A DNA stretch of 64,000 bases from Ignavibacteriales bacterium (GCA_020061465.1 JAGUYG010000037.1:28749-92748); one strand, 5' to 3'; counted from the stretch's first letter, positions 56,271 through 64,000 are shown. Numbers and translations are program-made. Notes: generated by a model from the sequence alone, not told the origin.

Positions 56271-56921
56271 TTAATTGAACCACCTTAATACGCCTATTAT
56301 CTTACCGGCGATTGAAAAGCTTTTTGCTTTGTCGATAATAATAGGCGAATAATTACTGTTTTCGGGAATTAAACGTATTACATCACCTCTCATCTCATAA
56401 GTTTTTATTGTTGCTTCATCATCTAAAAGTGCAACTACAATTTCACCATTGCTCGCATTTGACTGTGGCGCAACTATAACTAGATCTCCTTCAAAAATAC
56501 CGGCATTAATCATGCTGTCGCCCTTAACTTTTAGCGCGAAACAATCCTGCGACTTTTTCATGAATGATGAGTCTATAACAATACTCCCTTCAATGTTCTC
56601 GATTGCGAGAAGCGGCATACCGGCTGCAACACGCCCAACAATAGGAATTTTACTAAATAATTCATTTCTTTCAATTACAACCTCCGACTCTGCTGCAGGA
56701 TTGTCATCTTTTTGAAATGATATTCCCCGGCTGGCATTACTCTCAATCTTCAAATAACCTTTTTTCACTAAAGCATCAAGGTGGCGCTTAACACCAAAAG
56801 TTGAGGATATACCGAAATTCTTACCGATTTCGCGTAAAGTTGGCGGGTATCCGTTTTCCTCTTTAAATTGCTTTATGAATTCGAGGATAAGCTCTTGACG
56901 TTCAGTTAATTCTTTTTTCAT
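56271..56921 (-). CDS. lexA: LexA repressor
   Basis: SOS response repressor and self-cleaving peptidase. The N-terminal winged helix has ELTERQELILEFIKQF and GYPPTLREIGKNFGISS. The cleavage site is Ala-Gly in GRVAAGMPLLA, the nucleophile Ser is in KGDSMINAGIFEGDLVIV and the Lys in DDEATIKTYEM. The ATG at 56921 is preferred to an upstream TTG. Its own promoter is overlapped by a 24-bp palindrome, so it is autoregulated. Two small genes follow in the same operon. Confidence 0.96.
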   Translation of the reverse strand: MKKELTERQELILEFIKQFKEENGYPPTLREIGKNFGISSTFGVKRHLDALVKKGYLKIESNASRGISFQKDDNPAAESEVVIERNELFSKIPIVGRVAAGMPLLAIENIEGSIVIDSSFMKKSQDCFALKVKGDSMINAGIFEGDLVIVAPQSNASNGEIVVALLDDEATIKTYEMRGDVIRLIPENSNYSPIIIDKAKSFSIAGKIIGVLRWFN

Positions 56922-56934
56922 TATAGTGTCCAAT

Positions 56935-56958
56935 TGTTCACTACTAATATAGTGAACA
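56935..56958. promoter_or_regulatory. SOS box (LexA operator) of the lexA operon
   Basis: TGTTCACTA, six bases, TAGTGAACA: a perfect 9-base inverted repeat. It covers the -10 element of the lexA promoter and is centred 25 bases before the ATG. It differs from the E. coli CTGT-N8-ACAG box and the Bacillus GAAC-N4-GTTC box, but its place makes it the natural LexA target. Confidence 0.82.
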
Positions 56959-56974
56959 GATGTGCACTTGTCAA
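56946..56974 (-). promoter_or_regulatory. Sigma-70 promoter of lexA
   Basis: On the minus strand: TTGACA (56974-56969), 17-base spacer, TATATT (56951-56946). The hexamers equal those of the prs promoter. The -10 lies inside the SOS box, so bound LexA would block polymerase. Confidence 0.8.
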
Positions 56975-57013
56975 TATTAATCTTAATTTTTTTTGAGGTG
57001 AGATATGAATTAA

Positions 57014-58102
57014 TTAAAACACATACTGAGGATCGATTAGATAGAAGAGTTTTCTGCCAATCATATAATTCTCATAGATCCCTCTGAATAATTCTTCGCC
57101 GGGACCATAGGCAAAAACTCCTACCAACTCTGCAGTGTGCCCTTTTGTAGAAAAGCGGAGTTCCAAATTTTTCCCTCCCGGTTCGCCGCCTATAATTGTC
57201 ATACCGCCTGTTTCATGATCTGCTGTAACCACAACTAATGTGTTTCGATCTTCTTTTGCGAAAAGCAGCGCTTCGTTAATCGCTTCATTAAAATCTTTGA
57301 TTTCGGATATCAGGTATTCGGGATCGTTTGAATGCCCTGCCCAATCGATTTGTGAACCTTCGACCATCAGGATAAATCCCTCCGGGTTATCTTCCAAATT
57401 TGATAATGCTGCTTTTGTTAAGTCTCCTAATGAATAGTTTCTTTCAGAAGCTCGTTCCAATCCTCCTTCACCCAACAGTGCATAAAATTTATTTGATTTA
57501 TCCAGATGAAACATTTCACTGATTTCTTCAACATAATTGTAACCTTTCTGCTTTATAACGGAACTCAAATCGTACTCATCTTCTCTTATACCACCTTGCT
57601 CAATCGTCTTAAAGAATTTGTATCCGCCTCCGATAACTACATCCACATCTAATTGTACTAACTGTTCGGCTATGATTGTTTCTAACGATCTGTCCTCCAC
57701 TTTTGATATGAATGCTGCGGGCGTGGCATGTGTAACCGAACTTGTTACAACAATTCCTGTTGATTTACCAATCTTTTTAGCGTGATCAAACAGAGTGTAG
57801 AGGGGATTTCCTACTGTATCTACTGAAATATATCTAGAGTACGTTCTATACCCGGTAGCTAATGCCGTTGCTCCTGCCCCGGAATCTGTAATTAAATTAT
57901 CCGCTGATGAGGTAATTGATAAACCGATAGAATTGAACGAACGGTAAGGATCATTTTGCAGCGAGAGTATTGATATGCCAACAGAGTTTATTCCTAATCC
58001 GTCTCCTATGAGAAGAATAATATTTTTTGGTTTGTCTTCGCTTTGCGCGTATACTAAATGAATGAAAGTAAAAAGAAAGAGGAATGTTTTTAAAATACTC
58101 AT
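57014..58102 (-). CDS. Secreted alkaline phosphatase
   Basis: A signal peptide (to about residue 19) is followed by alkaline phosphatase motifs: IILLIGDGLGINS (metal Asp), ITDSGAGATALATG with nucleophile Ser74, VTHATPAAF, MVEGSQIDWAGHSND and TADHETGGM (zinc ligands). At 362 aa it is shorter than the PhoA family norm of about 450-550, with the crown region reduced. It releases phosphate from organic esters in the periplasm. Its ATG shares one base with the ilvE stop (TAATG). Confidence 0.92.
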   Translation of the reverse strand: MSILKTFLFLFTFIHLVYAQSEDKPKNIILLIGDGLGINSVGISILSLQNDPYRSFNSIGLSITSSADNLITDSGAGATALATGYRTYSRYISVDTVGNPLYTLFDHAKKIGKSTGIVVTSSVTHATPAAFISKVEDRSLETIIAEQLVQLDVDVVIGGGYKFFKTIEQGGIREDEYDLSSVIKQKGYNYVEEISEMFHLDKSNKFYALLGEGGLERASERNYSLGDLTKAALSNLEDNPEGFILMVEGSQIDWAGHSNDPEYLISEIKDFNEAINEALLFAKEDRNTLVVVTADHETGGMTIIGGEPGGKNLELRFSTKGHTAELVGVFAYGPGEELFRGIYENYMIGRKLFYLIDPQYVF

Positions 58103-59190
58103 TACTTTACAAATTCTTCTTTAGTTTGAACTGGAAATATCCATCCGAATTTATCTTCAACCATTCCGTATTGAATTGAAATAATTTCATCGAATAATCT
58201 TAATGCAAGATCGTCGGGGTTACCTCCGTTAATCAGCATAGTTTCGTTTTTATAAGTTAATCTGCCAACCGAAGAAATAACCGCAGCGGTACCGGTTCCA
58301 AAGATACCTTTAACATTTCCTTTTTTATATTCAGAAATTAATTCATCAATCGATATTAATCTTTCCGTAACATTCACATCCCAGCTCTTTAATAGCTGAA
58401 TCACCGAATCCCGGGTAATTCCAGGGAGGATGCTGCCGGTTAGTTTAGGGGTTGCAATTTCATCTTTAAACCGGATAAATATATTCATCGTACCTACTTC
58501 TTCAATATACTTCAACTCCACACCGTCTAGCCATAGAATCTGTGTAAAGCCTTTTTTCTGTGCTTCTTCTCCGGCAAGCAAACTTGACGCATAATTTGCC
58601 GGTGTTTTACACTCACCAAGTCCCTTTCTGACTGCTCTAACATATTCATCTTGAACTAATATGGACACCGGTTTAAATCCCTCCGCATAATAAGCACCTA
58701 CGGGAGATAATATAATAATAAATTTATACGTTTGCGAAGGTCTTACGCCTAAGAAAGTATCAACCCCAAGGATAAAAGGTCTGATATATAATGATTCCCC
58801 TTTATTTACCGGTACCCAATCCTTTTCAACCGCAATTAATTCTTTCAAGGCATTTAATACAAATTCGGTGTCTACTTCCGGAATACATATTCTTTTTGCC
58901 GAGCGGTTTAATCTTTCGAGGTGACTTTGTCCTCTAAAAATGACTACATCACCATCAATATTTTTAAATGCTTTCAAGCCCTCAAAGATTGCTTGTCCAT
59001 AATGAAAAAACATTGTTGCCGGATGCAGCGATAGATTTTCTAATGGCTTGATAACAGGATTATGCCATCCAAGCACCGTGTCATAATCCATTTCGAAAAC
59101 ATGATCGGTAAATAACTGTCCGAATCCAAGATTTGTCGGAAGTTTTACTTTATCGGTTCGGTTTTTCAACTGATAATTGATTTTTTCCAT
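58102..59190 (-). CDS. ilvE: Branched-chain-amino-acid aminotransferase
   Basis: A fold-type IV PLP enzyme that ends the synthesis of Val, Leu and Ile. GQAIFEGLKAFKN, the PLP Lys in GLGECKTPANYASSL, and YIEEVGTMNIFI are all typical of the 350-residue class II BCAT branch; 362 aa. Two strong hairpins lie 65-130 bases upstream in the divergent gap and may be part of its leader. It is coupled to the alkaline phosphatase gene. Confidence 0.95.
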   Translation of the reverse strand: MEKINYQLKNRTDKVKLPTNLGFGQLFTDHVFEMDYDTVLGWHNPVIKPLENLSLHPATMFFHYGQAIFEGLKAFKNIDGDVVIFRGQSHLERLNRSAKRICIPEVDTEFVLNALKELIAVEKDWVPVNKGESLYIRPFILGVDTFLGVRPSQTYKFIIILSPVGAYYAEGFKPVSILVQDEYVRAVRKGLGECKTPANYASSLLAGEEAQKKGFTQILWLDGVELKYIEEVGTMNIFIRFKDEIATPKLTGSILPGITRDSVIQLLKSWDVNVTERLISIDELISEYKKGNVKGIFGTGTAAVISSVGRLTYKNETMLINGGNPDDLALRLFDEIISIQYGMVEDKFGWIFPVQTKEEFVK

Positions 59191-59254
59191 ATAGATTTTA
59201 TATATCTGTTATTTTTATTTATTTTCCTGCAAATAATACAGTTTAAAAAAATAC

Positions 59255-59278
59255 TGCCCGGTGGAGGGCTACCGGGCA
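59255..59278. repeat. G+C-rich hairpin in the ilvE/usp gap
   Basis: TGCCCGGT (59255-59262) pairs exactly with ACCGGGCA (59271-59278) around an eight-base G-rich loop. It lies 65 bases before the ilvE start on the minus strand. Together with the next hairpin it could be a leader RNA, terminator or mobile repeat. Confidence 0.6.
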
Positions 59279-59285
59279 TGGGGAA

Positions 59286-59319
59286 GATTCATTAAGGGGG
59301 GGGTAGAACTTAATGAATC
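59286..59319. repeat. 11-bp inverted repeat with G-run loop
   Basis: GATTCATTAAG (59286-59296) and CTTAATGAATC (59309-59319) are perfect reverse complements. The 12-base loop continues a run of eight Gs that starts with the last stem base. It begins eight bases after the previous hairpin. The rest of the 337-base divergent gap (59191-59527) shows no gene. Confidence 0.65.
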
Positions 59320-59527
59320 AAAGCACTCGGAAATTAATACATTTATAAATTATAATCAATTATATTTTTATATCTTTATGTAGAAATTTTTGCTTATCCC
59401 GTAAATTTTTCTAATACTGTAATATTGAATTGTTGGGTACAGACATGATCTAAACCTTTTTTTTTCAATTGCTTATAGGCAAAAAGTCGCAATAAAAAGC
59501 AATTTATCAATAATTGTGTGAATTAAA

Positions 59528-60367
59528 ATGAACCAAATATTTTCAAAACTGGGTCTGGCAGTTACTTTTTCTCCAACAGGAAAAGCTCTGTTAAAAGAAA
59601 CTAAACGTTTGAAAGAGCTATTCTCCGCCGAGCTTGTGCTTATTCATGTGGGAGAGAAAAAACCAGAAAAGGAGGAACAATTAAACCAAATTGTCTCGCA
59701 AGCCGGATACGATTTGGATAAAATGGAAGTAATATGGTCAACCGGTGACCCAGCAAACGTAATATTAGAAAAGAGCAAAAGTGCAGGAGTTGATTTATTA
59801 ATTGCAGGCGCACTTGAGAAAGAAAGTATGCTGAAATATTACGTTGGTTCCGTAGCAAGAAAAATTATGCGGCAGACTGTTTCATCAGTATTAATCTTAA
59901 AATCCCCCTCCGAAAATCCCAAAAGCTTTAAAAGATTTTATGTATCAACCGACTTTTCTCCTCAAAGTGAAAGAACCGTTAGATTGGCATACGATTTCGC
60001 CTTAAAAGAAAATTGTGAAGAGTTTGTCATCCTTAAAGATTTCTATATTCCTGGCTTGGCAACAACGGTCTTAGACTCAGGCTCAATAGATGAAACCGAA
60101 TCAATTAGAAATAAATGGCAGGAAGAAGAAGAGGAAAAGATGAGAATTTTCGTGAAGGAATTAAATTTGAAGCCGATTCCGATTAAAACCAAATGCCTTT
60201 ATGGTAAAGAAGGATGGGAAACGAGCAATTATGCACGAGAAAATAAAGCGGACATTTTTATAGTTTCGGTACCCGCAAAAAAATTCAAGTTTATCGATCG
60301 ACTGTTTCCGCATGAAGATGAATATTCATTCGAATCTCTTCCCTCCAATCTTCTAATTGTAAGGTAG
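59528..60367 (+). CDS. Tandem-domain universal stress protein
   Basis: Two UspA domains of about 140 residues each. The first has LGLAVTFSPTGKALLKET and GVDLLIAGALEKES with GSVARKIMRQTVSSVLIL; the second has RFYVSTDFSPQSERTVRLAY and ends SLPSNLLIVR. The ATP-binding G2xG9xG(S/T) pattern is incomplete in the first half. It ends four bases before the antiporter gene, so a role in ion or pH stress is inferred. Confidence 0.9.
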   Translation: MNQIFSKLGLAVTFSPTGKALLKETKRLKELFSAELVLIHVGEKKPEKEEQLNQIVSQAGYDLDKMEVIWSTGDPANVILEKSKSAGVDLLIAGALEKESMLKYYVGSVARKIMRQTVSSVLILKSPSENPKSFKRFYVSTDFSPQSERTVRLAYDFALKENCEEFVILKDFYIPGLATTVLDSGSIDETESIRNKWQEEEEEKMRIFVKELNLKPIPIKTKCLYGKEGWETSNYARENKADIFIVSVPAKKFKFIDRLFPHEDEYSFESLPSNLLIVR

Positions 60368-60371
60368 ACGT

Positions 60372-62048
60372 ATGCATCTTAGTTCCGGTCAAGTAGTCAT
60401 TTTTTTCTTAAGCATCGGTGTTATGCTGCTTTTTGCAAAGCTGTTTGGTGAATTGTTCAACAAGCTAAAACAGCCCGCTATTATTGGGGAGATTATAGCG
60501 GGAATAATTTTAGGACCAACTGTTTTCGGAATGCTTTTTCCCGGCATTTTTAATTGGCTGTTCCCTCAAACTAACGAAGTTAAAATTGCTTTGGATGGCA
60601 TTACTACACTTGCAGTGGTGCTGCTTCTTCTCGTCTCAGGGCTGGAAGTTGATCTTTCTACAGTATTAAGGTATAGGAAAACAGCAGTTACTACCAGCCT
60701 GATGGGAATTATTTTCCCCTTCACATTAGGATTCGGATTAATCTATTTCTACCCCAACCTAATAAGCCCTCCTAACGATCAATTGCACTTAGCATTTGCA
60801 TTATTTATGGGTACGGCAATAGCAATTTCTTCGCTTCCGGTTATTGCAAAAATTTTGATGGACTTAAACATATTCAAAACACAAGTCGGATTTATCATCA
60901 TATCCGCTGCCATGCTTAACGACTTAATCGGCTGGCTCATTTTTTCCTTAATACTTGGAATGTTGGGCGCAACTACAGGGGGAATAAGTTTCGGGTTTAC
61001 ATTATTATTAGTAATGTTTTTCGTTTTTTTTACTTTGCTTTTCGGAAGAAAAATTTCGAATAAATTTATTTCAGTAATTCAGGACAAATTTTCTTTTCCC
61101 GGTGGAATATTAAATTTCATATTGATTGCAGGATTTTTCGGCGCAGCCTTTACCGAATTTATAGGAGTACATGCTATTTTGGGTGCTTTCATAGTGGGGA
61201 TTGCAATCGGAGATTCGGCACACCTCAAAGAAGAAACCAGATTGGTAATTCAGCAGTTCATAACTAATATTTTCGCTCCGTTATTTTTTGTCTCGATAGG
61301 ATTAAGAGTAAACTTTATAGCCAACTTCAATCTAACCATTGTAATTATCATTCTGATTTTGGCGATGGTTGGGAAAGTAGCCGGCAGCAGCTTAGGTGCA
61401 AGAATCGGAGGAATGGATAAAAAGGATTCCTTAACCGTCGGTTTCGGTATGTGTTCCAGCGGTGCAATGGGAATTATCCTGGGCGTGCTTGCTCTTCAAT
61501 ACGGATTGATTCAGGAAGAAATATTTGTAGGGCTTGTAATCATGGCATTATTTACAAGCATTGTCAGCGCTCCGCTGATGAGCTACTTCATCAAAAAGGA
61601 AAAATCATACCGGCTTGAACATTTGATTACTCCCGATATGATTTTATTTTCAAACTCGAACGAGAAAAATGAACTACTGCGGCAATTAATTAACTTAACC
61701 GAAAAAACCATTAAAGCAGATAAGGAAAGAGTGCTCAAAGGAATTTTGGAGAGAGAGGAAACGAACCCAACCGGAATTTCAAATTATTTGGCAATTCCTC
61801 ACGCAAGAGTTAACCTAACAAAACCGGTTGCAGCAGTGGCTGTCCATAGTAATGGAATTAATTTCGATGCTGTTGATGGTCTTCCGACTAAAATTATTGT
61901 TCTGCTTCTAACTCCTGAAAATGAAAGTGAGCTTCAGCTTCGTCTTCTTGCCGAAATTGTACGGAAATTTAAAGACAAGAGTAAAATTGAAAATCTTATT
62001 GCTATAAAGAGCAAAGAGGAATTTGTTGAGTGCTTTAACAAGCTTTAA
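60372..62048 (+). CDS. CPA2-type cation/proton antiporter with C-terminal EIIA-like domain
   Basis: Residues 1 to about 400 are a Na+/H+ exchanger domain of the CPA2/KefB kind, with some 12 membrane segments (FGELFNKLKQPAIIGEIIAG, LLLVSGLEVDL, GTAIAISSLPVIAKIL, GVHAILGAFIVGIAIGDS). Residues of about 425-558 resemble the PTS EIIA fructose/mannitol domain: the phosphorylatable His would be in YLAIPHARVNL, followed by VDGLPTKIIVLLLTPE. This suggests control of ion exchange by a phosphoryl relay or its remnant. It is co-transcribed with the universal stress protein. Confidence 0.88.
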   Translation: MHLSSGQVVIFFLSIGVMLLFAKLFGELFNKLKQPAIIGEIIAGIILGPTVFGMLFPGIFNWLFPQTNEVKIALDGITTLAVVLLLLVSGLEVDLSTVLRYRKTAVTTSLMGIIFPFTLGFGLIYFYPNLISPPNDQLHLAFALFMGTAIAISSLPVIAKILMDLNIFKTQVGFIIISAAMLNDLIGWLIFSLILGMLGATTGGISFGFTLLLVMFFVFFTLLFGRKISNKFISVIQDKFSFPGGILNFILIAGFFGAAFTEFIGVHAILGAFIVGIAIGDSAHLKEETRLVIQQFITNIFAPLFFVSIGLRVNFIANFNLTIVIIILILAMVGKVAGSSLGARIGGMDKKDSLTVGFGMCSSGAMGIILGVLALQYGLIQEEIFVGLVIMALFTSIVSAPLMSYFIKKEKSYRLEHLITPDMILFSNSNEKNELLRQLINLTEKTIKADKERVLKGILEREETNPTGISNYLAIPHARVNLTKPVAAVAVHSNGINFDAVDGLPTKIIVLLLTPENESELQLRLLAEIVRKFKDKSKIENLIAIKSKEEFVECFNKL

Positions 62049-62173
62049 ATTCTTAATCTTTAGAAATTAAAAGAAAATCTCTTAGATATAAAATTCCTCC
62101 AAGGAGTCTCTTGGACAAATCTCAAAAAACAAATTACAAATGCACAGCATGCTTCGCATAATATTAAATCTTC

Positions 62174-62195
62174 TCCGTAGGATCGTTCCGAAAAT
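62174..62195. repeat. Tandem direct repeat, copy 1
   Basis: A 22-base unit with core AGGATCGTTCCGAA, identical to copy 2 and separated from it by a 28-base period. Two copies are too few for a CRISPR. Confidence 0.85.
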
Positions 62196-62201
62196 ATCAA
62201 T

Positions 62202-62223
62202 TCCGTAGGATCGTTCCGAAAAT
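62202..62223. repeat. Tandem direct repeat, copy 2
   Basis: Identical over 22 bases to 62174-62195. It lies 46 bases before the insertion-sequence end. Confidence 0.85.
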
Positions 62224-62269
62224 CAAACCGCAGAGTAACAAGCTTTTCCCGAACGTATTTCCTAAGGAT

Positions 62270-62287
62270 CGAGACTGTGTAAAAAGT
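62270..62287. repeat. Left terminal inverted repeat of the IS
   Basis: CGAGACTGTGTAAAAAGT, the exact reverse complement of 63983-64000. The outermost C could belong to the target rather than the element. Confidence 0.92.
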
Positions 62288-62441
62288 TACCTTAAAAAGG
62301 CGAATAAAATTTCTATCGATGAAAAAAAATCATTTCTAAAAAATTTTCTACTATTTTTTTTCGACACAATCCTTAGAATTTGAATATCCATACCCCGAAG
62401 CTGGATTATATCGAAAAAAGTCCAATCCTATCTCCTCATAT

Positions 62442-63920
62442 TTAGCTGTTTAATGCTTTAAGTAATCCGGCAACTCCGATTATTGTTATTACTCGTCTGA
62501 TGTTATAGGCAAGTGTCATTAATGAGATTTCAGCAGTGACCTTTTCTACTCCTCTAAGTAAAAAGTGCGAATATCCCCATACTCCCTTCATCGTTCCGAA
62601 TGGATGTTCCACTATTGACTTCCTTTTTTTAATTATTTCAGGCTCCGCCTTTAATCGTTGTTTTAATAATTCAATGCTCTTCTCGTTTTCCCATCGTAAT
62701 ATCTGTCTGCCCTTCGGCGATGTTGTGCATAATTTTGCTTTTCCAAAGGATCGTTCCGAAGGACATCCTCTACATGCTTTCGTCTTATATATCCGATTCC
62801 TTTTACCCTTCTTGTTTTTACTTGTACAATAATAATTAAGTCTATGTCCCTCGGGACATTGATAACTATCAGTTTGTTCATCATAGGTAAATTTATCATG
62901 CTTATATTCCGGCTCAGGTACATTTGTCTTTTTAGGTACACCTTGCTCTGGAATAGAAACATATGGCGTAATCCCATTATCTTCACAATTTTTTATATCT
63001 ACCGTATCATAGTACCCGGCATCTGCACATGCATTTATTTCATCTACTTCTAAGGTCTCTTTTGCTGCAATTGCCATACTTGATAGATGATCTTTATCGG
63101 ATGCATTTTGACTTACTTCATAGTCAATTATCAATGAATATTTGCTGTCAACTGCCGTATGCACATTGTATCCGGGCTCTATCTTACCTTTATTATTCAT
63201 TAATCGGCAATCTGAATCGGTCAGCGATACATACTCCTCTCCGCTTTTCTGAATCTCTTCTTTTGCATCTTTTAGTTTTTCTTTTACTTTCTTAAGAAAT
63301 GATATCTTCTCTTTGAGTTCTTCTTTTGTTATTGTTGAGTTTGAAGACTGATTTTCTGCATCTTCCTTTTGATCATTCTCCTCTAATTTCTTAAAATATT
63401 CAGTGATTGACTCATCTATACGATCAATTGATTTTTCCAACTGTTCTTTGTCTTTTACCATTGCACGGGAATTCGAAGCTTTGAATTTTGTACTGTCAAC
63501 TGCTATTAGCTCTGCACTAAATAAATCCAATTTCTTGCATAATTGGATAAACTCCTTAAATACCTTACGTATTGCCTCTGTGTTATCTTTCCTGAAGTTG
63601 CTGATTGTTTTATGGTCGGGAATCAACTTTTTGAGCAGCCACATTACTTCGACATTCCGTCCAGCCTCCCGTTCTAAATTTCTGCTCGAACGGATTTTAT
63701 TTAAATACCCATATAAGTTCAGCTTCAGATGATCTTTAGGGTTATATGGTGGTCTCCCAGTTTCTTTTATCTTAGCATACTTGAATCCCATTGAATAAAT
63801 ATCCAACTGCTCAACGAATTCATCGAGAAACCGAATGGGATTCTCAGCATTGATATAGTCATCTACCAATTCTGGGAATAGTATGGTTTGTTCTCTACTA
63901 CTACCGGCTATATACTCCAT
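62442..63920 (-). CDS. IS1182 family transposase
   Basis: The 492-residue DDE transposase has the DUF772-type N-terminal domain (LDEFVEQLDIYSMGF, GRPPYNPKDHLKLNLYGYLN, RNLEREAGRNVEVMWLLKKL, PDHKTISNFRKDN), a catalytic Asp in LIAVDSTKFKA, a second in ADAGYYDT, and VEHPFGTMKGVWGYSHFLLRG carrying the Glu. The zinc-like CRGCP segment is followed by SERSFGKAKLC, about six residues longer than the usual CP-x-R-x-x-C. The extra codons coincide with a copy of the AGGATCGTTCCGAA repeat core. No frameshift is seen, so it may be active. Confidence 0.92.
   Translation of the reverse strand: MEYIAGSSREQTILFPELVDDYINAENPIRFLDEFVEQLDIYSMGFKYAKIKETGRPPYNPKDHLKLNLYGYLNKIRSSRNLEREAGRNVEVMWLLKKLIPDHKTISNFRKDNTEAIRKVFKEFIQLCKKLDLFSAELIAVDSTKFKASNSRAMVKDKEQLEKSIDRIDESITEYFKKLEENDQKEDAENQSSNSTITKEELKEKISFLKKVKEKLKDAKEEIQKSGEEYVSLTDSDCRLMNNKGKIEPGYNVHTAVDSKYSLIIDYEVSQNASDKDHLSSMAIAAKETLEVDEINACADAGYYDTVDIKNCEDNGITPYVSIPEQGVPKKTNVPEPEYKHDKFTYDEQTDSYQCPEGHRLNYYCTSKNKKGKRNRIYKTKACRGCPSERSFGKAKLCTTSPKGRQILRWENEKSIELLKQRLKAEPEIIKKRKSIVEHPFGTMKGVWGYSHFLLRGVEKVTAEISLMTLAYNIRRVITIIGVAGLLKALNS
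62747..62760. repeat. Copy of the repeat core inside the transposase gene
   Basis: AGGATCGTTCCGAA is identical to the core of the tandem repeats at 62174 and 62202. On the coding strand it reads in frame and encodes part of SERSFG. Confidence 0.75.
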
Positions 63921-63982
63921 TTTTTTACTTCAATTATTTAACGGACTATTTTTTTGTAATAAGACTGCAATTTCTGTTCCCG

Positions 63983-64000
63983 ACTTTTTACACAGTCTCG
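63983..64000. repeat. Right terminal inverted repeat of the IS
   Basis: ACTTTTTACACAGTCTCG, the exact reverse complement of 62270-62287, ending on the last base of the window. Confidence 0.92.

Larger units (their letters stand above)
62270..64000 (-). mobile_element. IS1182-like insertion sequence
   Basis: It is bounded by perfect 18-bp terminal inverted repeats and holds one transposase gene reading leftwards. About 1731 bp. The right end coincides with the last base of the window, so the right flank and target duplication cannot be seen. The left flank CCTAAGGATC overlaps the core of the small repeat found just upstream. Confidence 0.9.

Noticed and set aside
62174..62223. CRISPR-like pair of direct repeats
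   Set aside because: Only two units with a six-base separation; no spacer array and no cas genes.
62536..63732. Several plus-strand frames of 60-110 codons inside the IS
   Set aside because: All lie opposite the transposase and have no family signal.

Overview
The window reads as chromosome of a Gram-negative bacterium of the Bacteroidota/Chlorobiota/Ignavibacteriota group, most likely an Ignavibacteria-type organism. This is inferred from the LpxC-FabZ fusion, a DUF2911 protein, tandem Skp/OmpH genes beside bamA, lpxD and uppS, a K+-type membrane pyrophosphatase inside a ribosomal operon, and AT-rich DNA with clear Shine-Dalgarno sites. Three promoters fit a normal sigma-70 consensus (TTGACA-17-TATATT before prs and lexA, TTGAAA-17-TATTTT before lpxC). 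No rRNA, tRNA or CRISPR array was seen.

Layout. 1-4.6 kb (+): a visibly more AT-rich cluster cut by the left edge: phosphohexomutase (5' end missing), PfkB sugar kinase, membrane-anchored PLD-like protein, inositol-monophosphatase-type phosphatase. 4.7-6.8 kb (-): DUF2911 protein and class V aminotransferase. 7.2-21.1 kb (+): Lon-like protease, pyruvate kinase, AmrS-type radical SAM enzyme, membrane protein, SDR, then two large genes: a 1696-residue dikinase-like protein with the swivelling His domain ahead of the ATP-grasp domain (the order of plant glucan, water dikinase), and a malic enzyme-phosphotransacetylase fusion whose malic-enzyme active site is eroded. 21.4-28.7 kb: YciO (-), rpmB (+), and the minus-strand run prs-rplY-pth-hppA-rpsF-ssb-rpsR-rplI.

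29-41.7 kb: a lipoprotein, an FmdB zinc ribbon, a secreted metalloprotease/beta-propeller/beta-barrel fusion, RNase R, TamB and the split heptose genes hldA and hldE'. 41.8-55.3 kb: envelope and cofactor genes (beta-propeller protein, panB, lipM-like, lpxA, lpxC-fabZ, lpxD, two skp, bamA, uppS), interrupted by a plus-strand FMN-barrel-like protein of unknown function, a cluster of small palindromes and a decayed hicA toxin gene. 55.5-57 kb: a LexA operon (lexA, a lone WYL-like domain, a nuclease-fold-like protein) behind a strong promoter overlapped by a 24-bp palindromic SOS box. 57-62 kb: alkaline phosphatase, ilvE, two hairpins, universal stress protein, and a cation/proton antiporter with an EIIA-like tail. 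62.27-64 kb: an IS1182-like element with perfect 18-bp inverted repeats, flanked by a tandem repeat whose 14-nt core also lies in frame inside the transposase.

The best candidates for undescribed biology are the dikinase/degenerate-malic-enzyme pair, the LexA-WYL-nuclease-fold operon, the cysteine-rich FMN-barrel protein, and the small palindromic repeat that appears to have entered a coding sequence.
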